Below, in pieces: positions 1 through 7,987 of a stretch of 13,116 nucleotides of DNA (positions are counted from its first letter, which is position 1; each line of letters begins with the position of its first letter). The stretch spans positions 1 through 13,116 of the forward strand of contig CAIYTD010000013.1 of assembly GCA_903928955.1 (NCBI GenBank), written 5' to 3'. Below the pieces are notes generated by a model. It saw only the letters and a list, made by a program, of their open reading frames with translations, did not search any database and was not told the DNA's origin. Both the position numbers and the translations under genes were made by a program. Origin of the DNA: Oligoflexia bacterium. GTDB taxonomy: Bacteria > Bdellovibrionota > UBA1018.

Positions 1-736
1 GATGATTATCATTCACAATCCCATTTAATTTACCTAGAGACTTCAAGTAGAGAGTCAGCAAACAAGTTGCAGCCAAATTCGCATAAAAAAGACCCGAAAA
101 ACAATAAACTCCAAACATTGTACTAAACCAATGAGCATCAAGCGACATGAATTGATCAAAACTCACCATAGTAAAACTAATTCCAAATAAAATTAAAAAT
201 ACAGGAACAAGACCCCTATTTTGAATAGTTAGAGCATAATTTTTGTTCTGATCTTGAGCTAATGAATTTCCGATCAATTTACGGCAAAAAATAAGCCAAA
301 TAACAATTGCAACTATATTTCGAATCACAAAAAACTGCGTACTTAAATACGCTGATTTTCCTTCCAAAACCAAATCACCCTGAACATGATCACCGTGACT
401 CCAAAGATAAAGGTAAGGAATCCCCAAACAAAGTATCCCAAAAGTAATCAAAACTACCGGCAAATAAGAAGTAAAAGACTCGCTCAAGCGACGAATAGGA
501 GCGCTCCACATTGCACCGGTTAACCACTGAATGGATGCAAAAAATAACCCCCCCAAACCTAAACACATAAAATAAAAATGATTGTGTACAAAACTTACCC
601 ATGCTCGAGTGGGATCTACTGCCAAGCTCAACCCAAAAGTTACTACTCCTAAGAGACTAAAAATTACAAAAATAGTTTTGACTCCACGAGGGACTTCAAA
701 TGTTCCTGGATTCTTAACTGTGATTTCATTGACCAT
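1..736 (-). CDS. actF: ACIII membrane subunit ActF (quinol-binding NrfD-like subunit 2), 3' end missing
   Basis: The frame is open from an ATG at 736 to the left edge: 245 codons, no stop, so the C-terminus lies outside the window. By family knowledge ActF is a polytopic NrfD/PsrC-like subunit that sits beside ActC in the inner membrane and helps couple quinol oxidation to proton movement. Visible: a short N-terminal tail, then hydrophobic helices at about residues 20-40, 52-75, 91-111, 133-152, 176-197 and 208-231. The segment FMSLDAHWFSTMFGVYCFSG (residues 197-216) is the kind of conserved stretch I associate with ActF. A GAGGAG ribosome-binding site lies at 749-754 inside the end of actE, 12 bases before the ATG; the gap to the actE stop is 9 bases, so the two genes are probably translated together. 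Family assignment is strong; full length unknown. Confidence 0.9.
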   Translation of the reverse strand, partial: MVNEITVKNPGTFEVPRGVKTIFVIFSLLGVVTFGLSLAVDPTRAWVSFVHNHFYFMCLGLGGLFFASIQWLTGAMWSAPIRRLSESFTSYLPVVLITFGILCLGIPYLYLWSHGDHVQGDLVLEGKSAYLSTQFFVIRNIVAIVIWLIFCRKLIGNSLAQDQNKNYALTIQNRGLVPVFLILFGISFTMVSFDQFMSLDAHWFSTMFGVYCFSGLFYANLAATCLLTLYLKSLGKLNGIVNDNH

Positions 737-745
737 AACTTATTA

Positions 746-1303
746 CTACTCCTCGTCAGCTATTTTTAAGTCTTCGGATGTAGGATGCTTAGCACGCTGG
801 AGGACTCTGACATAATAAATCGCTGCCCAGCGATCCCCTGCTGAAATCTGCGATGCATAACTTGGCATCAAATTCTGTCCGACAGAAATCGTATGAAAGA
901 TTCTCCCATCCGACCAATTCCTTACTTTTTCTGAGTGTAAAGTCGGAGGCCTTGGAAATTTAGGAACAATCGTTCCATCTCCTTCTCCGGATGCCCCATG
1001 GCAAGCGATACAATAGATGCCAAAAATATGCTGCCCTCGCACTAAAACCTGGCGAGTAGGCATTAATGGATTTTTAAGCTCTCGTCCTGCACCTTCAGGA
1101 TTATTTTTATAAGGATAAGGAATGAAATCTCTCGAAATGGTACCTGGAACTGGTAATCTTACCCCTTCTTGCTGGGCCTTGAGTGCAGGACTATAAACCA
1201 TATCTGGCATATAAATGACATTAGGCTTTTCATGATGACAAGCTGATAGAAATAAGACCAGCAGACCCAATAAACTGATATTCTTGCAGAATTTCTTGAA
1301 CAT
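746..1303 (-). CDS. actE: ACIII monoheme cytochrome c lipoprotein ActE
   Basis: Predicted lipid-anchored periplasmic monoheme cytochrome c of alternative complex III, which passes electrons from the ActB/ActA side towards a soluble cytochrome or terminal oxidase. Counting from the ATG at 1303, the protein has 185 residues: a short basic start (MFKK), a hydrophobic helix, and a lipobox LSAC ending at Cys22. The class I heme motif CIACH is at 98-102 and the likely distal ligand is Met146 in NLMPSY. The frame extends four codons upstream to an ATG at 1315, but GAGGG (1316-1320) abuts that codon, whereas it lies 12 bases before 1303. The ATG at 1303 also gives a more typical lipoprotein signal and starts 2 bases past the actD stop. 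Both the heme motif and the operon position match ActE. Confidence 0.92.
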   Translation of the reverse strand: MFKKFCKNISLLGLLVLFLSACHHEKPNVIYMPDMVYSPALKAQQEGVRLPVPGTISRDFIPYPYKNNPEGAGRELKNPLMPTRQVLVRGQHIFGIYCIACHGASGEGDGTIVPKFPRPPTLHSEKVRNWSDGRIFHTISVGQNLMPSYASQISAGDRWAAIYYVRVLQRAKHPTSEDLKIADEE

Positions 1304-1305
1304 CA

Positions 1306-1878
1306 CTAAAACCATCCCTCGGTATAAACGCTTTTAATGTCTTGAGCTCCTGCTTTTTTTAGAAACTCAGATACTTCCACCTCATAAAAAGGCTTAAATT
1401 TTTCTTCACTCTCAGATTGAATAGGGGCTTCAATCAGGATTGCAAAACGATCCTGCGTGAGCCGAGGAGAAAAGGACTTTCGACGAATATTAGGAAGTCC
1501 ATTTAGAATAAACATTGCCCCTACAGTCGCCAAACCTGCAAATAAAATCGTACACTCAAAAATTACTGGAATAAACGCCGGCCAGGAGTTCAAAGGCTTT
1601 CCCCCCACATTAATAGGCCAATCTACCGCTGAGGTCCAATATTGAAGTAAAAAACCAATAGAACAACCTGTCAATCCTGCTGCAAATGTAACAAAAGGTA
1701 GCGGAGATCGCTTTAAACCCTGAGCTGCATCCATCCCGTGAACGGGATAAGGAGTAAAAGCATCAAAATAATGGTATTTTGCATCTCTCACTTGCACCAT
1801 TGCATGAAGCAAACTTTCTTCGCCTTCAAAATAACCAATCACTCCAGCTAACTGTTTTTTATCATCTAAATTAGCCAT
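1306..1878 (-). CDS. actD: ACIII membrane subunit ActD (DUF3341 family)
   Basis: A 190-residue protein (from the ATG at 1878) of the DUF3341/ActD type. ActD is a small subunit of alternative complex III with two transmembrane helices and no cofactor; its role is taken to be structural. Seen here: a soluble N-terminal part starting MANLDDKK and including AFTPYPVHGMD (40-50), typical of the family; hydrophobic helices at about 62-80 and 101-126; then a soluble C-terminal part. A longer frame reaches an ATG at 1908, but only the internal ATG has a ribosome-binding site: AGGAGG at 1888-1893, 9 bases upstream. With this start the gene overlaps the end of actC by 8 bases, which suggests coupled translation. 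Confidence 0.9.
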   Translation of the reverse strand: MANLDDKKQLAGVIGYFEGEESLLHAMVQVRDAKYHYFDAFTPYPVHGMDAAQGLKRSPLPFVTFAAGLTGCSIGFLLQYWTSAVDWPINVGGKPLNSWPAFIPVIFECTILFAGLATVGAMFILNGLPNIRRKSFSPRLTQDRFAILIEAPIQSESEEKFKPFYEVEVSEFLKKAGAQDIKSVYTEGWF

Positions 1879-3271
1879 GAACGGAAACCTCCTGATGAGA
1901 TGAACCATGACTTTTTTGCTGAGCTAGAACTCCCTTTACCTCGGCCATCGCAATGGTGGGCAAGAATCGAACGAAGAGCAGAAAGAGAGCAAAAAATAAT
2001 CCAAAACTCCCAAATGTCCAACCCCAGTCATACCAAGTAGGAGCATAATAACTCCAACTAGAAGGCAGGAAGTCCCGATGAAGAGAGGTTACAACAATCA
2101 CGTACCGCTCAAACCACATTCCAACATTAACAAAAAGAGAAACCACGAACATGGTTGGAATACTTCTCCTTGCAGCACGAAACCAAAAAATTTGTGGAAC
2201 AAGCACATTACAACTTGCCATGATCCAATAAGCCCACCAATAAGGACCAAATGCTCGATTAATAAAAGCAAATCGTTCAAAAGGACTCCCACTGTACCAA
2301 GCTATAAAAAATTCGCAGGAATAAGCATATCCAACGATCATACCCGTGGCCAGGATCACCTTATTCATCTTCTCCAAATGCTCGAGAGTGATGTAATTCT
2401 TAAAATGAAATACTTCTCGCATAATCACTAGAAGAGTCACAACCATTGCAAATCCTGAAAAAATGGCACCTGCAACAAAATAAGGAGGAAAAATAGTGGT
2501 ATGCCATCCTGGAATGACAGAGACTGCAAAGTCGAAAGAAACAATAGTGTGAACTGACAAAACCAGTGGAGCTGAGAGCCCAGCTAAAATCATATACGCC
2601 ATTTCATAATGGCTCCAATTCTTATTAGAACCTCGCCAGCCTAAAGACAAAATAGTATATATAAATTTTCGAATCGAATTTTTTGATCGATCGCGAACGG
2701 ATGCAAGATCAGGAATTAATCCTACAAACCAGAAAACCAACGAAATAGTAAAATAGGTGCTTACTGCAAAAACGTCCCAAAGCAAGGGAGAACGAAAATT
2801 CACCCATAGATGCCTTTGATTGGGGTATGGGAGAAGCCAAAAACAAGCATACCAAGGACGCCCCGTATGCAAAAGAGGGAAAGTGAGCGCGGTAATCACT
2901 GCAAAAATGGTCATCGCTTCTGCTGAGCGATTAATCGCAGTTCTCCATTTTTGCCGAAAAAGGAATAAAATAGCTGAAATTAAAGTACCAGCGTGACCAA
3001 TTCCTACCCAAAAAACAAAGTTTGTAATATCAGTACCCCAACCGTTGGGTTGATTCAGTCCTAATACCCCCTGTCCTGTGACAACAACGGCAGTGACAGT
3101 AAAGGCCCAAATCGCGATAGCAAATAAGGCAAAACTAAAACAAACCCACCATATTTTTGTTGGGAAATTCTCTAAAGGATTTGAAACATCTTGATTGACG
3201 TCTTTCAGCGTCTTATCACCTGTTACATAAACTTCGGAATGAAATGGAATCACGTCACTGGGAGTCGCCAT
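1871..3271 (-). CDS. actC: ACIII quinol-binding membrane subunit ActC (NrfD/PsrC-like)
   Basis: A 466-residue integral membrane protein of the NrfD/PsrC family. In alternative complex III ActC holds the quinol-oxidation site and faces the Fe-S subunit ActB. The sequence has about ten hydrophobic helices (among them roughly 43-66, 84-106, 117-135, 163-185, 222-245, 263-286, 304-326, 346-366, 371-395 and 418-440). Conserved family stretches include HTGRPW (135-140), WVNFRSPLLWDVFAV (156-170), GLIPDLASVRDR (184-195), LGWRGS (210-215) and PPYFVAGAIFSGFAMV (262-277). The start ATG is 3 bases after the actB stop, with GGTGAG just upstream inside the actB end. The length is usual for the family. No truncation or missing conserved segment was noticed. 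Confidence 0.95.
   Translation of the reverse strand: MATPSDVIPFHSEVYVTGDKTLKDVNQDVSNPLENFPTKIWWVCFSFALFAIAIWAFTVTAVVVTGQGVLGLNQPNGWGTDITNFVFWVGIGHAGTLISAILFLFRQKWRTAINRSAEAMTIFAVITALTFPLLHTGRPWYACFWLLPYPNQRHLWVNFRSPLLWDVFAVSTYFTISLVFWFVGLIPDLASVRDRSKNSIRKFIYTILSLGWRGSNKNWSHYEMAYMILAGLSAPLVLSVHTIVSFDFAVSVIPGWHTTIFPPYFVAGAIFSGFAMVVTLLVIMREVFHFKNYITLEHLEKMNKVILATGMIVGYAYSCEFFIAWYSGSPFERFAFINRAFGPYWWAYWIMASCNVLVPQIFWFRAARRSIPTMFVVSLFVNVGMWFERYVIVVTSLHRDFLPSSWSYYAPTWYDWGWTFGSFGLFFALFLLFVRFLPTIAMAEVKGVLAQQKSHGSSHQEVSVHG
1888..1893 (-). promoter_or_regulatory. Ribosome-binding site deciding the actD start
   Basis: A full AGGAGG on the minus strand inside the end of actC, 9 bases before the ATG at 1878. 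The alternative ATG at 1908 has no such site, so this fixes the start of actD and makes it dependent on ribosomes finishing actC. Confidence 0.75.
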
Positions 3272-3274
3272 GAG

Positions 3275-6200
3275 TTACTCACCTCTCCTTGAAACTTCTT
3301 TATCCTGATTACGCACTTTCGTCATATAAGAGATGGAAGGTAGGGTGTTCACTACTTCTAAAACCTTAAACGCATGAGGGCTTGCCATCCATTTCGAAAC
3401 TCGGCTTTCTGGATCATTGATATTCCCAAAAATAATCGCTTCCGTAGGACAAGTCTGTTGACAAGCTGTTTGAAAATCACCATCTCGCACTTTCTCTCCT
3501 GCATCCTTAGCTTTATCTTTTGCGTCTCGAATTCGCTGAACACAGAAAGTACATTTTTCCATGATCCCCCGTGTCCGGACTGTCACATCTGGATTCCATG
3601 CTAGGTTCATCGTGCCTTCGTAGGACTTCCAATGATCAAAGAAATTAAAACGGCGCACCTTGTAAGGACAGTTATTCTGACAATAACGTGTACCCACACA
3701 CCGATTGTAGACTTGAACGTTGAGACCCTCATCGTCATGAACCGTTGCTAAAACAGGACAAACGGTCTCACAAGGTGCATTCTCACAATGCTGGCAAAGC
3801 ATAGGCTGGAATACCAACTCAGGAGCATCGGGTGAGCCTGAATAATAACGATCAATTTTAATCCAGCTCATGTGACGACTGTTTCTCACCTGCTCACGCC
3901 CTACAACAGGAATATTATTTTCTGCTTGGCAAGCAATGACACAAGCTCCACATCCCGTGCAAGAATTAAGATCAATCGCCATTCCCCAACGATAAGATTT
4001 ATACTCATGCTTAGGCCAAATCGTTGGAACTTCTTTTAATCTCAAATGAGGATCCGTATGAAGTGCAGCAGCCGGATTTTTTCGAAATTCAGACAATGTG
4101 ATGTCATTGATGACAGGCCGATTCTCAGTCACAGTGTGCCATTGCGTAGCAGCAAGGCGATAAAATTTCCCTGTCTTTCGAACTTGAACAGAACGACCTG
4201 AAAAAATAAGTCGCTGATCAGCGACTTGAAGAAAGGGATAAACATCTACCCCAGCTTGATTGCCTACTTTGCCTGTAGAACGGCGCCCATAACCCACTGC
4301 AACGCTCACGACATGAGAATGAAGTCCTGGCTGCAAATGCACAGGTACCTGAATCCGAACTCCTTCCGATTGCAACTCAACGACGTCATCCTGAGCCACG
4401 TTTAATTTTTTAGCCAACGCCGGTCCAATATTGAGGTAATTATCCCAAGTCACAGAAGAAATAGGATCCGCCTTTTCTTGAAGCCAAGCATTATTAGCAC
4501 TTCTTCCATCATCCATAGAAGGCTTGGAATACAAAACAAGCGAAATTTCTGCTGTTAATGGAGTGTAGTGAGGGAGTTTATTGAGCGATGCAGATCGAAA
4601 TAAACGAATCGCGGGTTTCGCCTTGCCAGCTCGAGCAGAATAAACACCTACACGCAGTACACTTTCCCAAAATTGCTCAAAAGTTGCAGTACTCCCTGCA
4701 TCCCGAAAAACGGTTTCCTTCCAATGCTGCTGCAGATACCCATGCCAATCTAAAGCGCTCTGAACGAGTCCTTTTCCTCCCAAAGCTTTGGACCAAATCA
4801 AGAGACTCTCTTGAAATGCTCTAGTCGAATGAAGTGGAGCAATCGAAGGCTGCTGTAAACTGTAGAGCCCCTTTTGAGGATGAGCGTCACCCCAATTCTC
4901 TAAATAATGATGATCAGGTAGAACATAATCTGCTAAAAGAGCTGTTTCATCTTCCCGATCTGAAATAGAGATAATCAATGGAACTCGCTTCATCGCACCT
5001 TCGAAACCCAGAAGGTCATGAGGCAAAACATAAAGGGGATTGGATTGATGGATGACTAAGACATCAATCAAGCCAGACTGCATTTCAGAAGCAAGACGCG
5101 CTAAAGAAGCGTAGCTTGAATGAGAAACACCTGATTGAAGAGTCCCATCTACTGTAACTCCTTCATTTTCTAAAATAGAATTCAATAGGTTCACTGCAAT
5201 TTGAAGGGCAAAGGCATCCCGAGTTTTAGATGAGACGCTTCCGCCTACAATCAAGGATTTACCTCGATTTTTCCAAAGCTCCTCAGCCAACCGCTCCAAT
5301 CGAATATGTCCCCCTTCTAAACCGATTTCGCTGGCTATTTTTTCAGGCTGATACTCAGATAAAGAAGACTGAACAAGTGAATCTGTTGCAAATCGAGAAT
5401 ATTTTTTCTGAACCACTAAAATGTGCGCGAGAGCAAGCGCTATTTTTAGCTCATCACCTGGACGAATCGGATAGCGTTCATCAGCATTCGCTCCAGTTAC
5501 CGTCAGCATCGATTCAAAACAAACCAATCGTGAAAGCTTTGCGTGAGCTGGATTCTGACCATTTAACTTTCTTTTTTTCGCCCATCCCCTCGCATATTCT
5601 ACGGGAGAAAGCCAAGTCGTTAAAAAGTCAGCGCCCAGGGATAGTACAACTTCTGCTTCTTCAAAACGATAACGAGGAACAACAGAGGTTCCATAGGTCA
5701 ATTCTTGGGCATCAGCAATTTCTTCTAAATGAAGAGGCTCAAACTCTACGTTTTCTCCGCTTTTGAAATTGCTCAAAAACTCACGCACCAGTCGCCGAGT
5801 CGAGTCTCCTGAAATCACGCCGGTGAGGACACGAACACGTCCGCCCTTTGCCAGCACCCCTTTCAGCTGAGATTGAATTGCAGTATCGGCTTCTTGCCAT
5901 GTCAGCTCTTTACGGGAGCCATTCCCACGCAGATGAACTACTGGTGCCTTCAATCGATCGGGATCATAGAGATTCAACAAAGAGGCCTGTCCTCTTGTAC
6001 AAAGTGCACCCTGATTAATAGGATGGTCAGGATTTCCTTCCAATTTAATAGGTCGGCCTTCCCTGTTTTTCACGAGGACACCACAGCCGACGGAGCACTC
6101 TTGACACGTCGATGCATACCAGTTTGGAACTCCTAAAGTCACCTCTTCTGGCTTCACAACATAGGGAATAATTTTATGAACCGGCCTTCGAGCACAAGAA

Positions 6201-6454
6201 ATGCTCGCCATTGCCATACTTGCTCCCATCACCGTAAGAAAATCACGCCGTGCAAAACCAGATGAATCAACTCGATCAATCTGATCGATCATTTCAACGG
6301 GTTTCTCATAAAACTCTTGAGCTCTTTGTTCTTGAATCTGAGGGTCACTCCAATAACTAGCCTGAAGCTCCTCCGGTCCAATCCAATGGCGTGGAGGAAC
6401 AAATGTTTGTTCGGACCCGGTTGTTTTATTTAATTCTTCATGATGATTGTCCAT
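3275..6454 (-). CDS. actB: ACIII large iron-sulfur subunit ActB (molybdopterin-oxidoreductase-like fused to ferredoxin-like domain)
   Basis: A 1059-residue fusion typical of ActB. An unusually long leader (about 68 residues) precedes a twin-arginine segment (R69-R70-D-F-L) and a hydrophobic stretch ending at Cys87, matching the Tat-variant leader of this family. Residues about 100-780 resemble a molybdopterin oxidoreductase catalytic chain; about 820-1040 is a polyferredoxin-type domain. That domain has cysteine groups 832/835/838/842, 887/890/895/899, 919/925/929 and 968/971/998/1002. The third group has Thr922 where a fourth cysteine would sit, so 15 cysteines fit three [4Fe-4S] and one [3Fe-4S], as known for ActB. 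Odd: an additional N-terminal set C117-x2-C120-x3-C124-x27-C152, the pattern that binds the FS0 cluster in true molybdoenzymes. The gap to actA is 39 bases; no strong ribosome-binding site was seen, only an AG-rich stretch. Confidence 0.95.
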   Translation of the reverse strand: MDNHHEELNKTTGSEQTFVPPRHWIGPEELQASYWSDPQIQEQRAQEFYEKPVEMIDQIDRVDSSGFARRDFLTVMGASMAMASISCARRPVHKIIPYVVKPEEVTLGVPNWYASTCQECSVGCGVLVKNREGRPIKLEGNPDHPINQGALCTRGQASLLNLYDPDRLKAPVVHLRGNGSRKELTWQEADTAIQSQLKGVLAKGGRVRVLTGVISGDSTRRLVREFLSNFKSGENVEFEPLHLEEIADAQELTYGTSVVPRYRFEEAEVVLSLGADFLTTWLSPVEYARGWAKKRKLNGQNPAHAKLSRLVCFESMLTVTGANADERYPIRPGDELKIALALAHILVVQKKYSRFATDSLVQSSLSEYQPEKIASEIGLEGGHIRLERLAEELWKNRGKSLIVGGSVSSKTRDAFALQIAVNLLNSILENEGVTVDGTLQSGVSHSSYASLARLASEMQSGLIDVLVIHQSNPLYVLPHDLLGFEGAMKRVPLIISISDREDETALLADYVLPDHHYLENWGDAHPQKGLYSLQQPSIAPLHSTRAFQESLLIWSKALGGKGLVQSALDWHGYLQQHWKETVFRDAGSTATFEQFWESVLRVGVYSARAGKAKPAIRLFRSASLNKLPHYTPLTAEISLVLYSKPSMDDGRSANNAWLQEKADPISSVTWDNYLNIGPALAKKLNVAQDDVVELQSEGVRIQVPVHLQPGLHSHVVSVAVGYGRRSTGKVGNQAGVDVYPFLQVADQRLIFSGRSVQVRKTGKFYRLAATQWHTVTENRPVINDITLSEFRKNPAAALHTDPHLRLKEVPTIWPKHEYKSYRWGMAIDLNSCTGCGACVIACQAENNIPVVGREQVRNSRHMSWIKIDRYYSGSPDAPELVFQPMLCQHCENAPCETVCPVLATVHDDEGLNVQVYNRCVGTRYCQNNCPYKVRRFNFFDHWKSYEGTMNLAWNPDVTVRTRGIMEKCTFCVQRIRDAKDKAKDAGEKVRDGDFQTACQQTCPTEAIIFGNINDPESRVSKWMASPHAFKVLEVVNTLPSISYMTKVRNQDKEVSRRGE

Positions 6455-6493
6455 ACATTCTCTCTTAACTTCAATCGATGGCTTTCAAAAATT

Positions 6494-7084
6494 TTAATTA
6501 TGACAAGTATTACACGTCACGGATGCAACAGGACCACGAGGATTCTTTACATGAGGATAAATCTTGGCTAACACTTGAGGCGGAGTTGTTTCACCACGAT
6601 GACACTCCATACACCAACCCATAGTTAATGCTGACTTTTGCTCGATCCGAGCCATTTCCTTTACATTGCCATGACAAGCTTCGCATGTAACCCCCTGCGC
6701 AACATGCCGTTTATGAGGAAAATAAACATAATCAGGCAATTCATGAACTCGAACCCATTCAATCGGTTTGCCATCTGAAAATGCCTTTCTCAATTTTTGA
6801 ATGTAAGGACTATCTACTTTTACAACAGAATGACAATTCATACAGACATTCAGAGGAGGAATAGAAGCATGACGAGACTTCTCTACATCCGAATGACAGT
6901 ACTGGCATTGAATTTTTTGATCGCCGGCATGAAGTTTATGACTGAACGGTAGTGGTTGTTCAGGAGCATAACCTTGATTAGAGGCAGTAGGAAAAAACCG
7001 AACTGCTCCCATAATGGAGAAAACGCCTATTATCAGAAATAGGGCAACGCCTAATTTTTTTTGAGTCCCAGAGATGCGAACCAT
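6494..7084 (-). CDS. actA: ACIII pentaheme cytochrome c subunit ActA
   Basis: A 196-residue multiheme cytochrome c, first gene of the alternative complex III operon. ActA is membrane-anchored, faces the periplasm and relays electrons from the ActB clusters. One uncleaved-looking N-terminal helix (about residues 10-28) is followed by five CxxCH heme c motifs at 60-64, 81-85, 134-138, 158-162 and 191-195, the last almost at the C-terminus. The spacing and the stretches LPFSHKLHAG and YFPHKRHV, which supply probable distal histidines, match the pentaheme ActA family. The ATG at 7084 has only a weak AGGT upstream. No intact gene lies just upstream, so the operon promoter should be in 7085-7300, but no convincing -35/-10 pair could be picked out. 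Confidence 0.94.
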   Translation of the reverse strand: MVRISGTQKKLGVALFLIIGVFSIMGAVRFFPTASNQGYAPEQPLPFSHKLHAGDQKIQCQYCHSDVEKSRHASIPPLNVCMNCHSVVKVDSPYIQKLRKAFSDGKPIEWVRVHELPDYVYFPHKRHVAQGVTCEACHGNVKEMARIEQKSALTMGWCMECHRGETTPPQVLAKIYPHVKNPRGPVASVTCNTCHN

Positions 7085-7585
7085 GAGGTACCTACTTATT
7101 GGTTTGATCTTTTTCGTATGTAGCGCTTATGCGAGAAAGTTTCTAGTCTTTTTTAACTTATCCTTTAATAGCACCTAATAACAACCCTTCTGCCAGTAAA
7201 ATTTTTATAAGAGAATTTATTCGCTCCAAAATGACAGACTCAGACCAATGTAATTGAATGGCTAAAATTCGAGCAGAAAAATCAGGAGTTCTATCTGATT
7301 AAGAAAATTATTTTACAGTCTGACGGCTCTAGAAACTGAGATGATTCAAATCATTGGAAAGCACGGAGAATTTTTCCAGCCCACACCATTAACTTTGCTC
7401 TGACAAAAAGTATCGCCTCAAACTGATTCTACGACCTGATGCACGCAGTGAGGAAGACATACAAACTTTCGTTATTTAGAATTCCGATCGTAAGTTCTAG
7501 ATATCAAACTGTTGCGCCTAGGATCGTAAACTATTAGTTCCGTCAGCCTAATATCGAGAACTTTCAACAGCCCCAAAAGAACTGG
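7085..7585. other. Gene-free stretch of about 500 bases upstream of the act operon
   Basis: No intact gene was found here on either strand. The minus strand has a short open segment (7158-7298, listed separately) ending in a protein-like tail, preceded in the same frame by several closely spaced stops. The plus strand has two adjacent short open segments in neighbouring frames: about 7299-7403, containing EMIQIIGKHGEFFQ, and about 7396-7479, containing YRLKLILRPDARSEEDIQ. They would join by a one-base frameshift near 7400. These could be decayed genes or chance. The act promoter presumably lies near the left end. No terminator-like hairpin with a T run was seen after the small gene ending at 7586. 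Confidence 0.5.
7158..7298 (-). pseudogene. Possible 3' remnant of a decayed gene, unidentified
   Basis: A 46-codon open segment follows an in-frame TAA at 7299-7301 and ends at TAA 7158-7160, 73 bases before actA. It has no ATG and no ribosome-binding site, so it is unlikely to be translated as it stands. The peptide looks protein-like rather than random: it contains FSARILAIQLHWSE and ends LLAEGLLLGAIKG. The last residues vaguely recall the C-terminal GL-AGAVKG of sugar ABC-transporter permeases, but the part before it does not read like the final membrane helix of such a protein, so I do not assign it. In the same frame upstream there are several stops within about 60 bases, consistent with decay. 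It may be chance. Confidence 0.25.
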
Positions 7586-7861
7586 TTACTTCTGATCACT
7601 ACCAGATGCATTTCCGGATTGAGCATCACAGTCTTTTCCGCCACAATCACTCTCGCCTCCTTTATTAACCTGATCATCCCTACTCTCTGCTTTAGGATGA
7701 CTGCCTGAATCGCTTGGTTCGGTCTTTTTTCTTTTTTTTATAATCAAAGTTGAACCTTTCAGCTCGGTAGTTTTTTCTAAATCATTCGCATGAAGCAATC
7801 CTGATGAAAAAACAGCAAGAGCAGCACCCGTGAATAGAATCAGCTTTTTCTTCGTTTCCAT
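7586..7861 (-). CDS. Small exported hydrophilic protein, unknown function
   Basis: A 91-residue protein of unknown function. The ATG at 7861 is preferred over a longer frame starting at 7930 because GAGGG (7869-7873) lies 7 bases upstream and the shorter form begins with a clean signal peptide: METKKK, a hydrophobic core, and probable cleavage after HA at 24/25. The longer frame would also begin upstream of the predicted transcription start. The mature part, about 67 residues, is polar and probably disordered: a KKRKK basic patch (44-48), then Ser/Gly/Asp-rich sequence with a C-x5-C pair (SDCGGKDCD) near the end. No domain is recognised. It follows the kinase gene on the same strand after 126 bases but seems to have its own promoter. 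A periplasmic or secreted location is inferred from the signal peptide only. Confidence 0.7.
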   Translation of the reverse strand: METKKKLILFTGAALAVFSSGLLHANDLEKTTELKGSTLIIKKRKKTEPSDSGSHPKAESRDDQVNKGGESDCGGKDCDAQSGNASGSDQK

Positions 7862-7868
7862 ATTTTTT

Positions 7869-7873
7869 CCCTC
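7869..7873 (-). promoter_or_regulatory. Ribosome-binding site deciding the start at 7861
   Basis: GAGGG on the minus strand, 7 bases before the ATG at 7861. It is the only good Shine-Dalgarno match in this reading frame and supports the 91-residue form over the 114-residue one. Confidence 0.65.
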
Positions 7874-7909
7874 TTTCAAAATTAAATGAGATAAATGTTC
7901 TAAAAGACT

Positions 7910-7938
7910 ATTCTGATATTGGACGCGCAAACTGTCAA
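7910..7938 (-). promoter_or_regulatory. Sigma70-type promoter for the small exported protein
   Basis: On the minus strand a perfect -35 box TTGACA (7933-7938) is followed after exactly 17 bases by CAGAAT (7910-7915), four of six matches to TATAAT. Transcription would start near 7903 and give a leader of about 40 bases before the ATG at 7861. The spacing and the consensus -35 box make this the best promoter candidate in the window. It implies the small gene can be expressed independently of the kinase gene. Confidence 0.6.
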
Positions 7939-7987
7939 AGTCTATTAGGGTGAAAAAAATGACACTCCCTGGCCAGCGATTTCAAAA

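Noticed and set aside
1306..1908. Longer actD starting at the ATG at 1908
   Set aside because: No ribosome-binding site precedes it, whereas the ATG at 1878 has a full AGGAGG 9 bases upstream and gives the family-typical N-terminus.
2078..2431. Plus-strand open frame of 117 codons within actC
   Set aside because: Antisense shadow of a conserved membrane protein gene, with no ribosome-binding site or domain.
5230..5766. Long plus-strand open frame of 178 codons
   Set aside because: It lies wholly inside actB on the opposite strand and has no recognisable product; it is a shadow of the coding frame.
7486..7529. Repeated GATCGTAA at 7486 and 7522
   Set aside because: Only 8 bases match and neighbouring sequence differs, so it is likely chance.
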